This document shows positions 46,828 through 57,381 of a stretch of 64,000 bases of DNA, piece by piece. The DNA is taken from contig NZ_JONM01000005.1 in the NCBI RefSeq assembly GCF_000711875.1, positions 62,001 through 126,000 of the forward strand. The letters are read 5' to 3'. Made by a program: the position numbers and the translations under genes. Below the pieces are notes generated by a model that ran no database searches, was not told the origin of the DNA, and worked only from the letters and a program-made list of their open reading frames with translations. The stretch comes from Andreprevotia chitinilytica DSM 18519. GTDB taxonomy: Bacteria; Pseudomonadota; Gammaproteobacteria; Burkholderiales; Chitinibacteraceae. The first letter of the stretch is position 1. Every line of letters starts with the position of its first letter.

Positions 46828-47298
46828 ATGCAAGTCTGGCGACTCGCCCGCGCGGCTTATGCCACTGATCTGTCCGGTTATGGTGCCGCGCTGTTTGGCG
46901 GGCGCTGGAATCACCGCGATGTCCCCGCCGTCTACACCGCAACCAGCCGCGCGCTGGCCGTTCTTGAAGTCCTTGCCCACCTGCCCGAACCGGGCTTGAT
47001 GCCGGATGACTACCAGCTCATCAGCATCGATTTGCCGGATGACCCTGCGCTGTTCCACACGCTGGCACCGCCAACAGGCTGGGATGCCGTGCCGGCGGGG
47101 GATACCAGTCGCGATGCGGGCACGGGCTGGCTCAAGCAATCCGGGCAGCTTGGTCTCTACCTGCCATCGGTGATCGTGCCGCTGGATCGCAATATGCTGC
47201 TGAACCCGGCGCATCCATTGCTGCGCGATGGCACCATTCAGGCGGTGATCGAAGGGCCATTCGACTTTGATGGTCGGGTGTTGAATCTGCTGGCGTAG
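46828..47298 (+). CDS. RES-domain toxin (NAD+-consuming type)
   Basis: 156-residue RES domain. It begins [20 protein letters not shown] with the arginine and tyrosine of the NAD-binding pocket, then [25 protein letters not shown] containing the R-x-N-x(6)-Y-x-S motif that gave the family its name. Characterised RES toxins degrade NAD+ by phosphorolysis or hydrolysis, halting growth. The 3' 61 bp overlaps the end of the converging chemoreceptor gene. No strong ribosome binding site is present, consistent with lower toxin than antitoxin translation. Confidence 0.92.
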   Translation: MQVWRLARAAYATDLSGYGAALFGGRWNHRDVPAVYTATSRALAVLEVLAHLPEPGLMPDDYQLISIDLPDDPALFHTLAPPTGWDAVPAGDTSRDAGTGWLKQSGQLGLYLPSVIVPLDRNMLLNPAHPLLRDGTIQAVIEGPFDFDGRVLNLLA

Positions 47299-48893
47299 CA
47301 AGCGCCGCTAACCCAACGCCCATACCGGAAGCGCGCCAGCTGCGCATCCAGCTGGTTGGCCGTATCGGTCAGGCTGCGCATCTCCGAGAGCATTTCTTCG
47401 CTGCGGGCACTACTTTGTGCGGCGCTATCGCCAATCCCGGCCAGTCGGGCGTGGATGGCTTCGCTGGCCTGGCTTTGTTCTTCCACCGCAGCGGCAATCG
47501 TTTCCATCATTTCACTCACGTGCCGGGCTGCGCTGCCGATGTTGCCCAAGGTCGCGGAGATTGCATCGCCGTCATCCCGGCATTCGATCACCCGCTGGCT
47601 GGCGGCTTGCATCGCAGTGAGCGTTTCGTTGGTCTTGGTACGTGTGACATCGAGGATGGTGCGGATATGCCGGGTTGAGTCGGCGGTTTGCAGCGAGAGC
47701 TTGCGCACCTCATCGGCGACGACGGCAAAGCCACGGCCTGCCTCACCGGCACGGGCCGCTTCGATCGCCGCATTGAGGGCTAACAGGTTGGTCTGCCCGG
47801 CGATGTCTTCGATGCTGCGGGCGACTTTCACGATGTCTTGTACGGCATTGGTGAGCGCATCCAGTGCGGTTTCCGCCGCGCTGAATTCATTGGTGAGCGC
47901 GTCGAGCCGGACAATCGAATTGCGGCCGGCATCCTGCGCGATGTTCACTGCATCCCGTGTCTGGATCGCAACGCCGGCAGCCTGTTCGGCCTGGTTGGCG
48001 ACGGACTGCACGGCGCTTTGCAAGGTCTGGCTCGCGCTGGCCATGTCTTGCAAATGAGTGGTCTGCAGCGCTGCGTCGTCGTGGGTGGCATCGGCCAACG
48101 CGGTTACGCGGCGAGCATCGTCTCGTGCGGTTTGGGCGGCGTTGCGTGCTTGCGAGAGCGTTTGGGCCAACTGATCGAGAAAGCGGTTCAGGCTGCGGCC
48201 AAGGTCGCCGATTTCGTCGCTGACTTCCGGCATGCGGCCGGTGAGATCGCCCTGCGTCAACTGATCGCTGGCGGCGGACATCACACGCAAGCGGCCATGC
48301 AGCTTTCTGGCAAAGTAAAGCTGGCTGGCTACGATCAGCAGTGCGGTGAGCGCCAACGGGGTCAAGGTACTGGCGAATAGGGTGCCGATTCGCCCTTCGA
48401 TGGCCGTGCTTGCCGTGCCCGCTCGGGTCTGTGCGCTAGTCGCCGCCACATCGAGGCTGGCGAGCACGGGTTCAAGATCGTTCTTGTAGATTTGCTCGGG
48501 AATGTTGAGCGCATCCTGCGGGCTGGTCGCGGAGATTTGCACCGCGCTATGGAACTGTTTCAGGTAATCCGCCCATTGTTGCGAGAGTGCGCCAGAGAGT
48601 TGCTTGGCGGCTGCTTCATCCAGTAACGGCGCGACATCACGGGCGGCGGCATCGACGGTTTTTTCGGCGGCTACCAGCCGGGCTTCGGTATCTGGCGCAA
48701 GCGGATCGGCGCGCGAGACAAGCAGCATGGTGCTGCGCAGGGTAGAGACAGCGGCGAGTGCCTGCTGGCTGGTGTGATCGCGGCGATAGTCGTCGCGCAG
48801 CAGACCAATCTGTACCGTGATCCAGATGCCAAGCCCGGCGAGGGCAAGGACAGTAACGGTGCTGACGGCTTTGAGTTGGGCGGAAATGCGCAT
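47238..48893 (-). CDS. Methyl-accepting chemotaxis protein
   Basis: 551 residues from ATG 48893 ([13 protein letters not shown]); the longer frame to 49205 is unsupported. Membrane helices lie near 10-30 and 185-205 and flank a mostly helical four-helix-bundle-type sensor domain. HAMP ([16 protein letters not shown]) leads to the hairpin with [24 protein letters not shown] near residues 367-400. The C-terminus extends about 30 residues past the bundle ([14 protein letters not shown]...), and its coding sequence overlaps the RES toxin gene by 61 bp tail to tail. No terminator separates them. Confidence 0.9.
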   Translation of the reverse strand: MRISAQLKAVSTVTVLALAGLGIWITVQIGLLRDDYRRDHTSQQALAAVSTLRSTMLLVSRADPLAPDTEARLVAAEKTVDAAARDVAPLLDEAAAKQLSGALSQQWADYLKQFHSAVQISATSPQDALNIPEQIYKNDLEPVLASLDVAATSAQTRAGTASTAIEGRIGTLFASTLTPLALTALLIVASQLYFARKLHGRLRVMSAASDQLTQGDLTGRMPEVSDEIGDLGRSLNRFLDQLAQTLSQARNAAQTARDDARRVTALADATHDDAALQTTHLQDMASASQTLQSAVQSVANQAEQAAGVAIQTRDAVNIAQDAGRNSIVRLDALTNEFSAAETALDALTNAVQDIVKVARSIEDIAGQTNLLALNAAIEAARAGEAGRGFAVVADEVRKLSLQTADSTRHIRTILDVTRTKTNETLTAMQAASQRVIECRDDGDAISATLGNIGSAARHVSEMMETIAAAVEEQSQASEAIHARLAGIGDSAAQSSARSEEMLSEMRSLTDTANQLDAQLARFRYGRWVSGACYASRFNTRPSKSNGPSITA

Positions 48894-48990
48894 GGTGGTC
48901 CAGCGGATGAATCTGAACCCCAAAGTATGAAATTTATGTTTCAGTAGTATTAAAAATGGGTTTTTCTTACAGCTTGACCGCTGGATGGTG

Positions 48991-50841
48991 CTACTGCTCG
49001 GTGGCAAACGCCTTGGCCAGATGACGTGGCGCATCGATCTCGTTGCCCTTGCACACGGCAATCCGATAGGCGAGCAGTTGCAGCGCAATGGCATACAGAA
49101 TCGGATTGAGTTCGCGCAGGTCTTCCGGCATGCGGGCGACGTTAAGGCGATCGGCAGCGGCAAGGCCAGCATCCGACAACACGAACAGCTCGCCATGCCG
49201 CGCACGGACTTCCTGCAGATTGGCGAGCAGTTTTTCCGCCAGCGGATTCCACGGCAGGCAAGCGACGACCGGCAGATCGGCGTCCACCAGTGCTAGCGGG
49301 CCATGCTTCAGCTCGCCGCCCGGATGCCCCTCGGCATGCAGATAGGCGACTTCCTGCATTTTCAGTGCGCCTTCCCGGGCAATCGGGTAGTTGGAGTGCC
49401 GGCCAACGCAGAACAGATGTGTGCTACGCGCCAGGCGTTGCGCCCATTGATCAAGCACAGGTTCCAGCGCCAGCACACCAAGCGCCGCGCGCGGCAGCAG
49501 GCTGAGCAGCCGGGTTGCTTCTTCCAGCGCGGCACCAGTCAGCCGGCCGCGTTGCTGGGCGAGCCCGAGCGATAGCTGATACATCGACAGCAGCTGTGCC
49601 GTGAAGGTCTTGGTCGATGTCACGGCGATTTCCGGCCCGACTTCATTCGCCAGTTGCAGCTTGGCCAGTTGCATCAGTTTGCTATCGCGGACATTCGACA
49701 CCCCCAAGGTGACGGAGGCACCGAGATATTCGGCATGCCGCAACGCAGCCAACGTGTCGGCCGTTTCACCCGATTGAGAGACGCCAATGGCCAGCGTGTT
49801 GTTGGGAACCACGCCATCCAGATAGCGGTACTCGCTGGCGAGCTCGACCGACGTAGGCAGACCGGCCACGCCTTCCAGCCAATAACGCGCCGTCAGTGCT
49901 GCGTGATAGCTGCTGCCAGAGGCGACGATCACCACCGCGTCGATATTGGCCAGCAATCTTGCGCCTTCATCACCCAGCAGTTCGGCAAGACTGGGCGTGA
50001 GACCGTTGCGGGTCAGCGTGTCCGCCAGCAGCGCCGGCTGTTCGTGAATTTCCTTGCCCATGAAATGGCCGAAGCGGTCTAGCGCAGCCCGCTCATTGCG
50101 AGGGCTGATCGGCTCGGGATTGCGTCGGGTCGGGCTGCCGCTGGCATCGATGATTTGAACCTGGGTCGGCGTGATACTGGCGACCTCACCGGGGATCAGC
50201 CGGATCAAGTCGCGGGCAAAAGGCAACAAGGGCGACAGCTGATCGGAAAACGCAAAGCCGTTCTGATGTGAGGCAATCAGGATGGGAATGCCCGACGTGG
50301 CCACAACGATTTCGCCAGGGTTGTCGCGCTCGATCACGCTGATGGCGAACAAGCCAACCAGTTCCTGCACGGCCGATTGCGTGGCGCGGGTCAGATCGCG
50401 CTGGGTGCGGTGATACCAATGGATCAGTGCGGAGATCAGTTCGGTCGGGTTTTTGGCATCGGCGGTGTAGCCGAGTGATTGCAGACGGTTGGCGAGTGAT
50501 GTGCTGTTTTGCAAGCTGCCGCGCATCACCACGCCGATCAGGTCACGGCAAACCCGCATCGCGTGTTGGGCCGGATCGCCCCAATCCAGCCGCAACAGCA
50601 CCCGGTTGGTCGGGGTATCGCCAATCGCGTCGACGATGCCTGCCGGTAAGCCGGCCACGCTGGTTTCGGACAACCCGTCCTGCCCGCCATGCAGCGCAAC
50701 CACACCACGAAAACCAAAAGCATCCAGCTGTTCGATCTGGTGATAAAGCGTGGGCAGGGTATTGCTGGCGGAGATGAGTCCGATCAAGTGGCTCATGGCA
50801 GGCTCGTTTATCGAAGAGAAATCGGGCGGATTTCTCTTCAT
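48991..50841 (-). CDS. GlmS-like SIS-domain protein with inactivated glutaminase domain
   Basis: 616 residues, ATG 50841 with AGGA five bases upstream; 50796 is a possible later start. The SIS half keeps the glucosamine-6-phosphate synthase isomerase motifs: [32 protein letters not shown]-type [28 protein letters not shown], the catalytic-Glu segment [23 protein letters not shown] and the C-terminal lysine in [15 protein letters not shown]. The amidotransferase half keeps the fold but not its active site: MCGIVG is MSHLIG (no Cys1), RWATHG is RLDWGD, HNGI is MRGS and the substrate-binding Asp is lost. It cannot use glutamine by the usual Ntn mechanism. It may use ammonia, act on another sugar phosphate, or be regulatory. 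Confidence 0.85.
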   Translation of the reverse strand: MKRNPPDFSSINEPAMSHLIGLISASNTLPTLYHQIEQLDAFGFRGVVALHGGQDGLSETSVAGLPAGIVDAIGDTPTNRVLLRLDWGDPAQHAMRVCRDLIGVVMRGSLQNSTSLANRLQSLGYTADAKNPTELISALIHWYHRTQRDLTRATQSAVQELVGLFAISVIERDNPGEIVVATSGIPILIASHQNGFAFSDQLSPLLPFARDLIRLIPGEVASITPTQVQIIDASGSPTRRNPEPISPRNERAALDRFGHFMGKEIHEQPALLADTLTRNGLTPSLAELLGDEGARLLANIDAVVIVASGSSYHAALTARYWLEGVAGLPTSVELASEYRYLDGVVPNNTLAIGVSQSGETADTLAALRHAEYLGASVTLGVSNVRDSKLMQLAKLQLANEVGPEIAVTSTKTFTAQLLSMYQLSLGLAQQRGRLTGAALEEATRLLSLLPRAALGVLALEPVLDQWAQRLARSTHLFCVGRHSNYPIAREGALKMQEVAYLHAEGHPGGELKHGPLALVDADLPVVACLPWNPLAEKLLANLQEVRARHGELFVLSDAGLAAADRLNVARMPEDLRELNPILYAIALQLLAYRIAVCKGNEIDAPRHLAKAFATEQ

Positions 50842-50973
50842 GTTAGTTCCTGGCAAGCCCAATTGCGGCGAATTCACAGCAGGTGTTGCATTGCGTCATC
50901 AAACACACGCCAGCATTGACTCGGCTAGCTGCTTTGGGCTAATTTCCACCGGTTTCCCCGCCTGTTTTCCCCC

Positions 50974-51216
50974 ATGTCCAAAACTGCCAAATCCGCTGCT
51001 GCGGCGCCTGCCGATTTCGAGGCCGGCGTGGTCGAGCTCGAAACATTGATCGGCGCTCTGGAAGCAGGCCAACTCCCGCTTGAAGAAGCGCTTGCCGCTT
51101 ATCAACGCGGGCAGCAATTACTCAAATTCTGCGAAGGCAAACTTGCCAATGCGGAACAACAACTCAAAATTCTTGAAGGCGAGCAACTCAAGCCTTTCAA
51201 TCCGGAGGCGCAATGA
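50974..51216 (+). CDS. xseB: Exodeoxyribonuclease VII small subunit XseB
   Basis: 80-residue helical protein. The core FEAGVVELETLIGALEAGQLPLEEALAAYQ (spanning about 14-43) and GQQLLKFCEGKLANAEQQL match XseB, which binds XseA to form the nuclease that degrades single-stranded DNA. It overlaps ispA by ATGA, forming the conserved xseB-ispA-dxs operon of proteobacteria. It is divergent from the GlmS-like gene. Confidence 0.95.
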   Translation: MSKTAKSAAAAPADFEAGVVELETLIGALEAGQLPLEEALAAYQRGQQLLKFCEGKLANAEQQLKILEGEQLKPFNPEAQ

Positions 51217-52130
51217 TTGCCGCTGAACTGGATTTTGCCGCCTGGATGCAGGCGGTACAGCTGCGCATCGAAGGCGTGCTGGAACGCACGCTGCCGACCG
51301 ACGAACACATTCCCGCCCGTTTGCACCAAGCCATGCGCTATGCCGTCCTCGATGGCGGCAAGCGCGTGCGCCCCTTGCTGGTCTTCGCCGCTGGCGAACT
51401 CGTCGGCGCCGATCCGGCCCGGCTCGACCACGCCGCCGCCGCGGTGGAGTTGATTCACGCCTATTCGCTGGTGCACGACGATATGCCGGCGATGGACAAC
51501 GATGTCCTCCGGCGCGGCAAGCCCACCGTCCACGTGCACTTTGACGAAGCCACCGCGCTGCTCGCTGGCGATGCGCTGCAAACCGCCGCGTTCGATTCGC
51601 TCAGCGCCCACGTGTTGGCGGACGACCCGCGTGACCAGATCAAGATGGTGAACCTGCTCGCCAAGGCATCCGGCAGTGTCGGCATGTGCGGCGGGCAGGG
51701 CATCGATCTCTACAGCGTCGGCAAGGCCCTGAGCCTGCCCGAGCTGGAACTGATGCATATCCTCAAGACCGGTGCGTTGATTCGCGCGTCGGTGCTGTTG
51801 GGCGCCTATTGCGGTCAAGCGTTGACCGAAGCACAAATGAGCAAGCTCGATCACGCAGCCAAATGCATTGGCCTCGCGTTCCAGGTCGTCGACGACATCC
51901 TCGATTGCGAAGCGGACTCTGCCACGCTCGGCAAGACGGCCGGCAAAGATGCCGCCAATGACAAGCCGACCTATGTCTCCTTGCTCGGCCTCGCCACCGC
52001 CAAGGAAAAAGCCGCCGAGCTGCAGGCCGAGGCGCATGCCGCGCTCGATACCTTCGGCGATGCGTCCGCCGGTTTCAAACCCACCCGCCTGAAACAGCTC
52101 GCCGACTTCATCGTCGCCCGCCGTTCGTAA
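51213..52130 (+). CDS. ispA: Farnesyl diphosphate synthase IspA
   Basis: 305-residue trans-prenyltransferase. The first aspartate-rich motif is in [14 protein letters not shown] and the second in [22 protein letters not shown] is the diphosphate-binding segment. The two small residues before the first DDxxD are typical of bacterial type II FPP synthases. It makes C15 for undecaprenyl phosphate and quinones. The start overlaps the xseB stop by 4 bp, and dxs begins five bases after its stop. Confidence 0.95.
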   Translation: MIAAELDFAAWMQAVQLRIEGVLERTLPTDEHIPARLHQAMRYAVLDGGKRVRPLLVFAAGELVGADPARLDHAAAAVELIHAYSLVHDDMPAMDNDVLRRGKPTVHVHFDEATALLAGDALQTAAFDSLSAHVLADDPRDQIKMVNLLAKASGSVGMCGGQGIDLYSVGKALSLPELELMHILKTGALIRASVLLGAYCGQALTEAQMSKLDHAAKCIGLAFQVVDDILDCEADSATLGKTAGKDAANDKPTYVSLLGLATAKEKAAELQAEAHAALDTFGDASAGFKPTRLKQLADFIVARRS

Positions 52131-52134
52131 GTTG

Positions 52135-53982
52135 ATGTCCATGTCCGAATTGTTGAATTCCATTGCCAGCCCCGCCGATTTGCGCCAACTCGATCGCAAA
52201 GAGTTGCAGCAAGTCTCGGACGAGCTGCGCGCTTATCTGCTCGATTCGGTCAGCCGCACCGGCGGCCATTTCGCCTCCAACCTCGGCGCGGTCGAACTGA
52301 CCGTCGCGCTGCATTACGTCTTCGATACACCGAATGACCGCCTGGTGTGGGATGTCGGCCACCAGAGCTATCCGCACAAGATCCTCACCGGTCGGCGCGA
52401 CCGCATGAACACCATGCGCAAGAAGGGCGGTCTGGCTGGTTTCCCCAAGCGGGAAGAGAGCGAATACGACACCTTTGGCGTGGGCCACTCGTCCACTTCG
52501 ATCGGCGCGGCGCTCGGTTTTGCCGAAGCCGCCAAGCTGCGCGGTGACGATCGCCACTCCATTGCCGTGATCGGTGATGGCTCGATGACCGCCGGCCAAG
52601 CGATCGAAGCGCTATTCAACGCCGGCCACCGCGACGTCAATCTGCTGGTAATCCTGAACGACAACGAAATGTCGATCTCGCCCAACGTCGGCGCGTTCAA
52701 CAACTATCTCGCCAAACTGTTGTCCGGCAAGTTCTACAACGGTTTCCGCAACGCCACCGGCCGTGTGCTCGAAGTCGCACCGTCGCTCAAGGAGCTGGCG
52801 CGACGCGGCGAAGAGAGCGTCAAGAACCTGTTCAGCCCGGCCTCATTGTTCGAAGAGCTTGGTTTCAACTACATCGGCCCCATCGACGGCAACAACCTCG
52901 ATGCGCTGGTGACCACGCTCTCCAACATCAAGAAACTCAAAGGCCCGCAGTTCCTGCATATCGTCACCAAGAAGGGCCACGGCTACAAACTCGCCGTAGC
53001 GGACCCGGTGAAATACCACGCCGTCACGCCGTTCACGCCGGAAGACGGCATGGTGGGCGGCAAGAGCAGCAAGGTCTCGTTCACGCACGTGTTTGGTGAC
53101 TGGCTGTGCGATATGGCCAAGCAAGACGAACGTCTTATCGGCATCACCCCGGCCATGCGCGAAGGCAGTGGCCTGGTGCGCTTCGAGCAGGAATTTCCTG
53201 AGCGCTACTTCGATGTCGGTATCGCCGAACAACACGCCGTCACCTTCGCCGCTGGCCTCGCCTGTGAAGGGTTCAAGCCCGTGGTCGCGATTTACTCGAC
53301 CTTCCTGCAACGTGCCTATGACCAACTGATCCACGACGTTGCGCTGCAGAACCTGGATGTCACCTTCGCCATCGACCGCGCCGGCCTCGTCGGCGCAGAT
53401 GGCCCGACCCACGCCGGCTCGTTCGATATCTCCTACCTGCGCTGCATTCCCAATATGGCGTTACTCGCCCCGGCCGACGAAAACGAATGCCGGCAGATGC
53501 TCTACACCGCCTACCAGCACAACGGCCCCGCCGCCGTGCGCTACCCGCGTGGCAGTGGCAACGGCACGCCAGTCCAGGCCGAAATGACCGCTTTGCCGTG
53601 GGGCAAAGGCGAAATCCGCCGCACCGGCAGCAAGATCGCCATCCTCGCCTTCGGCACCGTGTTTGCTGATGCACTGCTGGCCGGCGAAGCGCTCGACGCC
53701 TCCGTCGCCAATATGCGCTTCGTCAAACCGCTGGATGTGGAACTTATCAAGCAACTGGCCGCCAGCCACGATCTGATCGTCACCGTGGAAGAAAACGCCG
53801 TGATGGGCGGGGCGGGCAGTGCCGTACTGGAAGCCTTGGCTGCCGCCGGCATCGCCAAGCAAGTGCTGCAAATTGGTTTGCCGGACGCCTATGTCGAGCA
53901 TGGTGAGCAGAAGGAATTGCAGGCGGAATGCGGGCTGAATGCTGCCGGGATTGAGGCGGCGATTCGGGCGCGGTTGGGCTGA
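52135..53982 (+). CDS. dxs: 1-deoxy-D-xylulose-5-phosphate synthase Dxs
   Basis: About 615 residues. The thiamine-diphosphate motif [14 protein letters not shown], the catalytic-histidine segment [17 protein letters not shown], and the transketolase C-terminal [21 protein letters not shown] are all present. It condenses pyruvate and glyceraldehyde-3-phosphate, the first step of the MEP isoprenoid pathway, and supplies IspA encoded upstream. The start may be ATG 52135 or 52141; translational coupling to ispA is likely because no good binding site is seen. Confidence 0.96.
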   Translation: MSMSELLNSIASPADLRQLDRKELQQVSDELRAYLLDSVSRTGGHFASNLGAVELTVALHYVFDTPNDRLVWDVGHQSYPHKILTGRRDRMNTMRKKGGLAGFPKREESEYDTFGVGHSSTSIGAALGFAEAAKLRGDDRHSIAVIGDGSMTAGQAIEALFNAGHRDVNLLVILNDNEMSISPNVGAFNNYLAKLLSGKFYNGFRNATGRVLEVAPSLKELARRGEESVKNLFSPASLFEELGFNYIGPIDGNNLDALVTTLSNIKKLKGPQFLHIVTKKGHGYKLAVADPVKYHAVTPFTPEDGMVGGKSSKVSFTHVFGDWLCDMAKQDERLIGITPAMREGSGLVRFEQEFPERYFDVGIAEQHAVTFAAGLACEGFKPVVAIYSTFLQRAYDQLIHDVALQNLDVTFAIDRAGLVGADGPTHAGSFDISYLRCIPNMALLAPADENECRQMLYTAYQHNGPAAVRYPRGSGNGTPVQAEMTALPWGKGEIRRTGSKIAILAFGTVFADALLAGEALDASVANMRFVKPLDVELIKQLAASHDLIVTVEENAVMGGAGSAVLEALAAAGIAKQVLQIGLPDAYVEHGEQKELQAECGLNAAGIEAAIRARLG

Positions 53983-54009
53983 TTTCGCATTTGATGTTTT
54001 AGAAGAGGA

Positions 54010-54040
54010 CAACGCCGGCTTGATGCCGGCGTTGTTGTTT
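54010..54040 (+). terminator. Terminator after dxs
   Basis: CAACGCCGGC (54010-54019) pairs with GCCGGCGTTG (54025-54034) around a TTGAT loop, followed by a T-rich stretch. Confidence 0.85.
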
Positions 54041-54216
54041 CTACATTGTCTCGGCAGTCAGTAAACGAATCTGGCAAACAGTGAAACGCCTGAGAAGCTA
54101 AGCGCTTCAAACAGCAAAGGTATTTTGAGACTCTTCCTAAACGGAAGTGCAACGAAATCGTGCAAAGTCTTCTAGCTCGACAAGAGTTACCTGCATTCAT
54201 GCGATGAGGGGTGTAC

Positions 54217-54765
54217 ATGAAGATGCTTGCACTGCTTGGAAATCCTACAACAACGGGAGGTCATGTTCTGACTGCCTCTTCGTCCATGACCGACGAGGGA
54301 GTATTTCTCGTCTTATCAGGCGATATTGCCTCATGTCCCAAATGCTCGAAGGGGCGCGGTCCAATTGTTGGGTCTGCGTACATCTGGGGCGAGAATGGCA
54401 GGGATGGTGTGCAATCAGGTGATGTTGTTGTGTGTGGATGCCCTTATGGCGCGAATCGGGTTATTGCTCAATCTACGCTTTTCATTGGGAATGAATCGGA
54501 GGGCGACTATGCGGGAACGAATCATCTCGCAGCTACTACTGGAATGAGTACATCTCACTCAGCGGTGCCAACCCCAGCCGTATTTGATCGCCAAATCCAG
54601 CTGCAGGATTTCGAAACGGGTGATGTGCTTGCACACCAGCGGTACCGCGCCACCACGAGTCAAGGCGTGTTTAAAGGTCATACCAATGCGGAAGGCTTGA
54701 CGGACCTCATCCAGACCGGCGAGCGCGAAGAGGAAATCCAGATTGAGGTGCTGCGGTACTGGTGA
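54217..54765 (+). CDS. PAAR-domain protein (type VI secretion spike-tip type)
   Basis: 182 residues, ATG 54217 behind GAGGGG. The N-terminal half has the PAAR pattern of repeated beta-turns: GNPTTTGGHVLTASSSM, PIVGSAYIWGENGRDGVQSGD and VVVCGCPYGANRVI, with cysteine and histidine candidates for zinc binding. The C-terminal half (QIQLQDFETGDVLAHQRYR... EEEIQIEVLRYW) looks like a small beta-sandwich that could act as an adaptor. PAAR proteins sharpen the VgrG spike and carry effectors. No other T6SS gene is in the window, so this is an orphan island. The base composition is lower in GC than its neighbours. Confidence 0.8.
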   Translation: MKMLALLGNPTTTGGHVLTASSSMTDEGVFLVLSGDIASCPKCSKGRGPIVGSAYIWGENGRDGVQSGDVVVCGCPYGANRVIAQSTLFIGNESEGDYAGTNHLAATTGMSTSHSAVPTPAVFDRQIQLQDFETGDVLAHQRYRATTSQGVFKGHTNAEGLTDLIQTGEREEEIQIEVLRYW

Positions 54766-54929
54766 CTTATTTTAAGCAAGGAGACGCCTATAAAAAGAAA
54801 TTCCTGGCTCGTGTTGCCAAAGGAGATCATGCAAATATCCAGGCCGGAGAAGGGTGCCGTACCTGCTATCAACGAACAAAAATCGGCAACGCAATTGGTG
54901 TGGCAGCATTCTGGCTAGAGCAACAATGA
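54762..54929 (+). CDS. 55-residue ORF overlapping both the PAAR gene and a membrane protein gene
   Basis: GTG 54762 overlaps the PAAR stop (GTGA), and its TGA at 54927-54929 overlaps the ATG of the next gene (ATGA). AAGG lies 9-16 bases inside the start. The product begins MTYFKQGDAYKKKFLARVAK and ends AIGVAAFWLEQQ, with two cysteines in GCRTCYQR. It is lysine-rich at the N-terminus. The double 4-bp overlap argues for a real, translationally coupled gene. No family recognised; it could be part of an effector or immunity unit, or a remnant of a longer effector domain. Confidence 0.5.
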   Translation: MTYFKQGDAYKKKFLARVAKGDHANIQAGEGCRTCYQRTKIGNAIGVAAFWLEQQ

Positions 54930-55312
54930 ACTACACGCCGATGGCCCGTTTTTACCTGATCGCAATTTCCTTGCTTTGGGTGCTGATGAGTGCGCTTGTC
55001 TTCTTGCTTGCCAATGGGGATTCCGCCACGGCGGCGCGAGAAAGCCCTGTTTTTGTTGCTGCGTTGCTTCCTGGTATTGCGCCTTGGGTGCTTATCTTGA
55101 TCAATGTGGTGCGGGGAAAAAGTAGCCATGAGCAGCGATTGGGCATCGTATTCTCCATCGTCGGTTTTCTCTTGTGCGGGGTTGCTTTTTCCAAACCACT
55201 TTGGCCTATCTCTTGGGAGTACACAGACGGATATGTACTTGCGCTTGTTTTGGAGTTAAGTCTCATTGCATCAATTGCTATGGTGATTGCCTGCATGTGC
55301 CGGAATAAATAA
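54926..55312 (+). CDS. Small four-helix membrane protein of the PAAR locus
   Basis: 128 residues with four hydrophobic segments (about 8-28, 43-62, 73-90, 102-122) joined by short loops. It starts MNYTPMARFYLIAISLLW at ATG 54926, whose ATGA overlaps the stop of the preceding small ORF. The unit ends in a strong terminator 25 bp later. Small multi-helix membrane proteins downstream of PAAR effectors are often immunity proteins, but no specific family is recognised here. Confidence 0.6.
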   Translation: MNYTPMARFYLIAISLLWVLMSALVFLLANGDSATAARESPVFVAALLPGIAPWVLILINVVRGKSSHEQRLGIVFSIVGFLLCGVAFSKPLWPISWEYTDGYVLALVLELSLIASIAMVIACMCRNK

Positions 55313-55336
55313 TTTGACCCGACGCTGTTTGTCGGA

Positions 55337-55386
55337 GTGATCAATAAAAAACGCCAGCATCAATGCTGGCGTTTTTTATTGATCAC
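55337..55386. terminator. Bidirectional terminator with 24-bp perfect stem
   Basis: Perfect inverted repeat 55337-55360/55363-55386 with a CA loop. The core ACGCCAGCAT/ATGCTGGCGT is flanked by A- and T-tracts and by GTGATCAAT/ATTGATCAC ends. It serves the converging PAAR locus and DUF3857 gene. Confidence 0.92.
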
Positions 55387-55399
55387 TACATCAAGCCAA

Positions 55400-57235
55400 T
55401 CACTGATACAAAATCTGGCTCTTCAAATCCCGATCAATCGCACTGGCAATGCCCGACCACGTCGCCAGTTTTGCGCCACTGCAGATATTACTTTTCAGAT
55501 TCCGCTCCAGCACCCGGCTCACTTCGATCTTGTTGCCTTGCTGCTGATACGTGGCTCGGTAGATCACGTCGTCGCTGCTCAGGTCGACGTTGCGCGGGAT
55601 TGCCAGGATTTTCACGCTGGCCGGAAAACTGATGTGGTAGTGCTCTTCCAATAGGCCACCAGCGCAAGTGCCGTCCAACGGTTTGCCCTTTTGCTGCAGC
55701 ACGAAATCAGGGAAGGCCTTGATGTTGCTTTGGGAGGGCAGACGCGGGATCGCGAATCCGAATGGCCCGGGGAAGTTGGCGAACTGGTCGAACTTGCCCG
55801 AGCCGGTCACCACATAGTTTTGCCCCAGCTCATGCGGCTTGCCGGTATTCAGTTTGAGTGAGCCGACCAGGTTGTAGGCTTCCAACGCTTTGCGTTCGAC
55901 ATCGTCCGGTTGCGTAGTCGACAGATAGCGGCGGGCATTTTCGGCGATCTCTCCGCTGAGCGTGGTGGCCAGTTCCAGCTTGGCGCTGCCATCTTCCGCG
56001 AGGGCCAGGGTGTAATCGGTGAAGGATTGGCTGGTGGTGGCGTTGTGAATTGGTGTCTGGCGAATTTCGCCGGTGGCCACGATCAAGGCCGATTTGTCGC
56101 TCTCGCCAAACGGCAACGTGCCGAAGCTGGCGAAGCCTGGCGTGGTATCGGCGAACAGCTTGAACTCTGGCAACCATGTGATGGCATGGTTGAACGCGGC
56201 ATTCACCGGTGCGCCCGGCAAGCGGTAGTTGTCGCCCCAGTTGATCAGCACCGTGCTCGATTCGATGCCCTTGGCCTTCAAGAGCGTTTCGTACAGCGTG
56301 GTGTGGTCCTTGCAGTCGCCATAGCGGTTGGTGAGGATGCTATCCGCCTCATGCGGCACCACGCCGCCCGCGCCGATATACACGCCGACATAGCGGATGT
56401 TCTCGCTCACCCATTGGTAGAGATGCTCGGCCTGTTCCCGGCGATCGGTGATGCCACGGGTCAGCTCATCCGCCAGTTTCTGGACAGCTGGGGTGACTTG
56501 GGTCTTGTCCTGTGCACGCGCCGCGTAGGCGTTTGCCAGCTCACGGTAATCAGTGAAATTGGTGGCAAAAAAGCGCGGCGCAACGTCGAACCAGGACAGC
56601 GTATTGCTCTGCTTCTTGATCGGGCCGGTGGCGGCATTGCTGTAGTGAAAGCGCACCGTGCGCTTGCCATCGGCCGGTGTGGCGGGGGTGAGGGCCTCAA
56701 GGCCGCTGCTCTCGATCTTGACCGCCATATCGGCTGGCGTGGTCAGCGTGATGTTGGCGTCTTCATACACCTCGATCAGCGGGAAGGCATTCACGGCCGC
56801 GAATTTGCCGGGGAAAAGCGTGGTCAGGTCTTGTTGCTTGAAGCCGACCTGAATCGAATCGCCCACTTCCAGCGAGGGGAAGGTGATCACGCGCCCGTGC
56901 ATCTGGCTGAACTGCGGTGCATCCACCGTGATCGGCAGCGGTTTATCGAATACGCCTTTCTCCCGATCCACATCGATACGGGTGCCGTTTTTCTTGATGG
57001 TGGCAGCGGCTTCCAGCGTCAGCGTCTGCATTTCCGCGTTGTAGGCGGACAGGTATTGGCCGAATTGCCGCACACCCGCCTCGGTCAGCAAATGAATGGT
57101 GATTCCCGTATGAACGGTGCTCTTGCCGGCGCTATCCACCTCGATGCGTTCATCAAAATGGCTGACCCGGTAGTCTTCCGCCGCCCAGGCCGAGCCGGCA
57201 AGCGTGAGCAGTAGGGCGCTGAATATCTTTTTCAT
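55400..57235 (-). CDS. DUF3857/transglutaminase-like exported protein
   Basis: 611 residues with a signal peptide (MKKIFSALLLTLAGSAWAAED). The N-terminal DUF3857 beta domain (VDSAGKSTVHTGITIHLL) is followed by a transglutaminase-like core with the catalytic-cysteine motif NRYGDCKDHTTLYETLLKAKG and then a histidine/aspartate region (NHAITWLP). A C-terminal DUF2569-like beta domain completes it. ATG 57235 has AAAGG upstream. Such proteins are periplasmic with unknown peptide substrates. It is a single-gene unit. Confidence 0.85.
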   Translation of the reverse strand: MKKIFSALLLTLAGSAWAAEDYRVSHFDERIEVDSAGKSTVHTGITIHLLTEAGVRQFGQYLSAYNAEMQTLTLEAAATIKKNGTRIDVDREKGVFDKPLPITVDAPQFSQMHGRVITFPSLEVGDSIQVGFKQQDLTTLFPGKFAAVNAFPLIEVYEDANITLTTPADMAVKIESSGLEALTPATPADGKRTVRFHYSNAATGPIKKQSNTLSWFDVAPRFFATNFTDYRELANAYAARAQDKTQVTPAVQKLADELTRGITDRREQAEHLYQWVSENIRYVGVYIGAGGVVPHEADSILTNRYGDCKDHTTLYETLLKAKGIESSTVLINWGDNYRLPGAPVNAAFNHAITWLPEFKLFADTTPGFASFGTLPFGESDKSALIVATGEIRQTPIHNATTSQSFTDYTLALAEDGSAKLELATTLSGEIAENARRYLSTTQPDDVERKALEAYNLVGSLKLNTGKPHELGQNYVVTGSGKFDQFANFPGPFGFAIPRLPSQSNIKAFPDFVLQQKGKPLDGTCAGGLLEEHYHISFPASVKILAIPRNVDLSSDDVIYRATYQQQGNKIEVSRVLERNLKSNICSGAKLATWSGIASAIDRDLKSQILYQ

Positions 57236-57381
57236 GAGGCCTTTTGGAGCGTAATGGGGGGCAGCTACCGGGGGAGCGCGACGTGCAGATGACCATTCTG
57301 AAACAGTTCGCCAAGCCACGCCAACCTGCCGTTAAATTCGTTGTGGGTGGCTGGCGATGGTAGCGGGCTAGCGTTCGGAGG

